A DNA stretch of 5,365 nucleotides from Terriglobia bacterium (GTDB taxonomy: Bacteria; Acidobacteriota; Terriglobia; UBA7540): assembly GCA_030049455.1 (NCBI GenBank), contig JASIKV010000115.1, positions 1 through 5,365 of the forward strand, in the 5' to 3' direction. The notes beneath the pieces were generated by a model that was not told the origin of the DNA, ran no database searches, and saw only the letters and a program-made list of their open reading frames with translations. Both the position numbers and the translations under genes were made by a program. Shown here piece by piece: positions 4,756 to 5,365 of this stretch; the first letter of the stretch is position 1, and every line of letters starts with the position of its first letter.

Positions 4756-5034
4756 CTACCACCTCTTGGTCTTCAGGTTGTGGACGTGTACGTGCTCGCC
4801 GGTGCGAATGTCCGCCACCACTTTGCCGATGTCCTCGCCGTATTTGATGACCGTGTCGCCGGCCTTGAAATCCTTCAGCGCGATTTTGTGCCCCAAAGGA
4901 ATTGCCTGCCTCGCGCTGACCTGCACCTTGTGAAGGTTGTCGAGTGTGACTCCTGCGGCAACCTGGCCGGGCTCAACATCGGCTACCGCAACACCGACGT
5001 TGTCTCGAATGTCGTGGATCAGAAAATGTCGCAT
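4756..5034 (-). CDS. suyA: UxaA-family SAF-domain small subunit, SuyA-like (sulfolactate sulfo-lyase alpha)
   Basis: The product is 92 residues and full length for the family. The start ATG at 5034 is preceded by GAGGAG (5040-5045) with a 5-base spacer. The whole protein is one SAF domain: MRHFLIHDIRDNVGVAVADV, then AIPLGHKIALKDFKAGD (44-60), TVIKYGEDIGKVV (61-73) and the terminal GEHVHVHNLKTKRW (79-92). In UxaA-type enzymes this domain is either the N-terminal part of one chain (altronate dehydratase) or a separate subunit (SuyA). Here it is separate, and the TAG stop is two bases from the start of the large subunit, so the two are translationally coupled. It probably completes the active site of the partner (family knowledge). 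Confidence in the family is high; confidence in sulfolactate as substrate is moderate. Confidence 0.87.
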   Translation of the reverse strand: MRHFLIHDIRDNVGVAVADVEPGQVAAGVTLDNLHKVQVSARQAIPLGHKIALKDFKAGDTVIKYGEDIGKVVADIRTGEHVHVHNLKTKRW

Positions 5035-5212
5035 TTCGTCTCCTCAGCAGTGCGCCCCCAGACATCGCATGCCCCCCCGCCGCCGGTCAATGAACCGTTG
5101 GGGAAGCAAGTCGAAACAAGGTCAAAGCGTTCGAAGCCGCTCCGCAGCCCTTTGGACACAGGAAGTATGAGGGCGTGGCGGAATTCGAGCAGTCTCCAGA
5201 GGAAAATGTTGC

Positions 5213-5228
5213 ATATAATATCTTATAT
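5213..5228. promoter_or_regulatory. AT-rich dyad over the -10 box, candidate operator
   Basis: ATATAA (5213-5218), spacer TATC, TTATAT (5223-5228) is a perfect 6-bp dyad overlapping the -10 box of the suyAB-like promoter. A repressor bound here would block RNA polymerase. GntR-type regulators often control sugar-acid operons, but no regulator gene is in the window. Confidence 0.35.
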
Positions 5229-5247
5229 ATTAAATCCGCCCTGTCAA
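5220..5247 (-). promoter_or_regulatory. Candidate sigma-70 promoter for the suyAB-like operon
   Basis: On the minus strand, TTGACA (5247-5242, a perfect -35 box) is followed after 16 bases by TAAGAT (5225-5220, 4 of 6 matches to the -10 consensus). The region is the most AT-rich in the window. The leader to the suyA-like start would be about 180 bases, and I see no gene in 5046-5310. Confidence 0.5.
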
Positions 5248-5311
5248 GACAAACCCCGCAGCAGTCGTGGGTCAGTTTGAATCTTGGAGGCGGCTTCGCG
5301 CGGTCCGGAGT

Positions 5312-5336
5312 TGTAGCGCGGCTGTCCTCAGCCGCG
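5312..5336 (+). repeat. REP-like hairpin, copy 4
   Basis: It reads TGTAG and then CGCGGCTG-TCCT-CAGCCGCG. Compared with copy 1 the sixth stem pair is switched from G-C to C-G, and the last loop base is T instead of C. It lies upstream of the suyAB-like promoter. A further small hairpin, GCGGG-TGGT-CCCGC (5345-5358), follows and may be part of an element cut off by the window end. Confidence 0.72.
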
Positions 5337-5365
5337 TAACCGTCGCGGGTGGTCCCGCCGAGGCG

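Noticed and set aside
4361..5280. Two long plus-strand open frames (190 and 166 residues)
   Set aside because: They are antisense to the suyA/suyB-like genes and extend through the promoter region; long antisense frames are expected at this GC content.

Overview
The window looks like accessory, repeat-rich chromosome from a high-GC soil-type bacterium. An acidobacterium (Terriglobia-like) fits best. This rests on the style of the protein sequences and on the abundant GTAG-headed hairpin repeats; there is no rRNA or marker gene here to prove it.

Left part (1-1454). A partial, frameshifted gene of unknown function ends at 438. It is followed by two REP-like hairpins in perfect inverted orientation (455-551). 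A 63-residue peptide gene with an excellent ribosome binding site (776-967) encodes a double-glycine leader of the bacteriocin/RiPP type. Beyond it lies almost 500 bases of non-coding sequence built from palindromes and two members of a structured repeat family (copy A 988-1077, longer copy B about 1247-1397).

Middle part (1455-3211). A 277-residue protein with an HEXXH zinc site (HEMVH) resembles the NleD-like M91 metallopeptidases. Its frame stays open after the stop codon, and about 110 bases further on it reads like the C-terminal end of a type VI secretion Hcp protein, probably a decayed gene. A convergent gene on the minus strand encodes a 3-methyladenine DNA glycosylase (AAG/MPG family).

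Right part (3212-5365). Upstream of the glycosylase lies copy C of the structured repeat, split by a 143-bp palindromic MITE-like element with a 3-bp target duplication. Removing the insert restores a 90-bp unit the same length as copy A. Three hairpins follow, then a two-gene minus-strand operon of the UxaA superfamily that most resembles (2R)-sulfolactate sulfo-lyase: small SAF-domain subunit (suyA-like) and large subunit (suyB-like). A sigma-70-type promoter overlapped by an AT-rich dyad lies upstream of the operon. A fourth REP-like hairpin closes the window.

The genes do not form one pathway. The operon is catabolic, the glycosylase is DNA repair, and the peptide and M91-like protein look like accessory or secreted functions. 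The most notable features are the orphan GG-leader peptide, the M91-like protein with its possible Hcp remnant, and three families of hairpin repeats, one with a datable nested insertion and two with compensatory stem changes.
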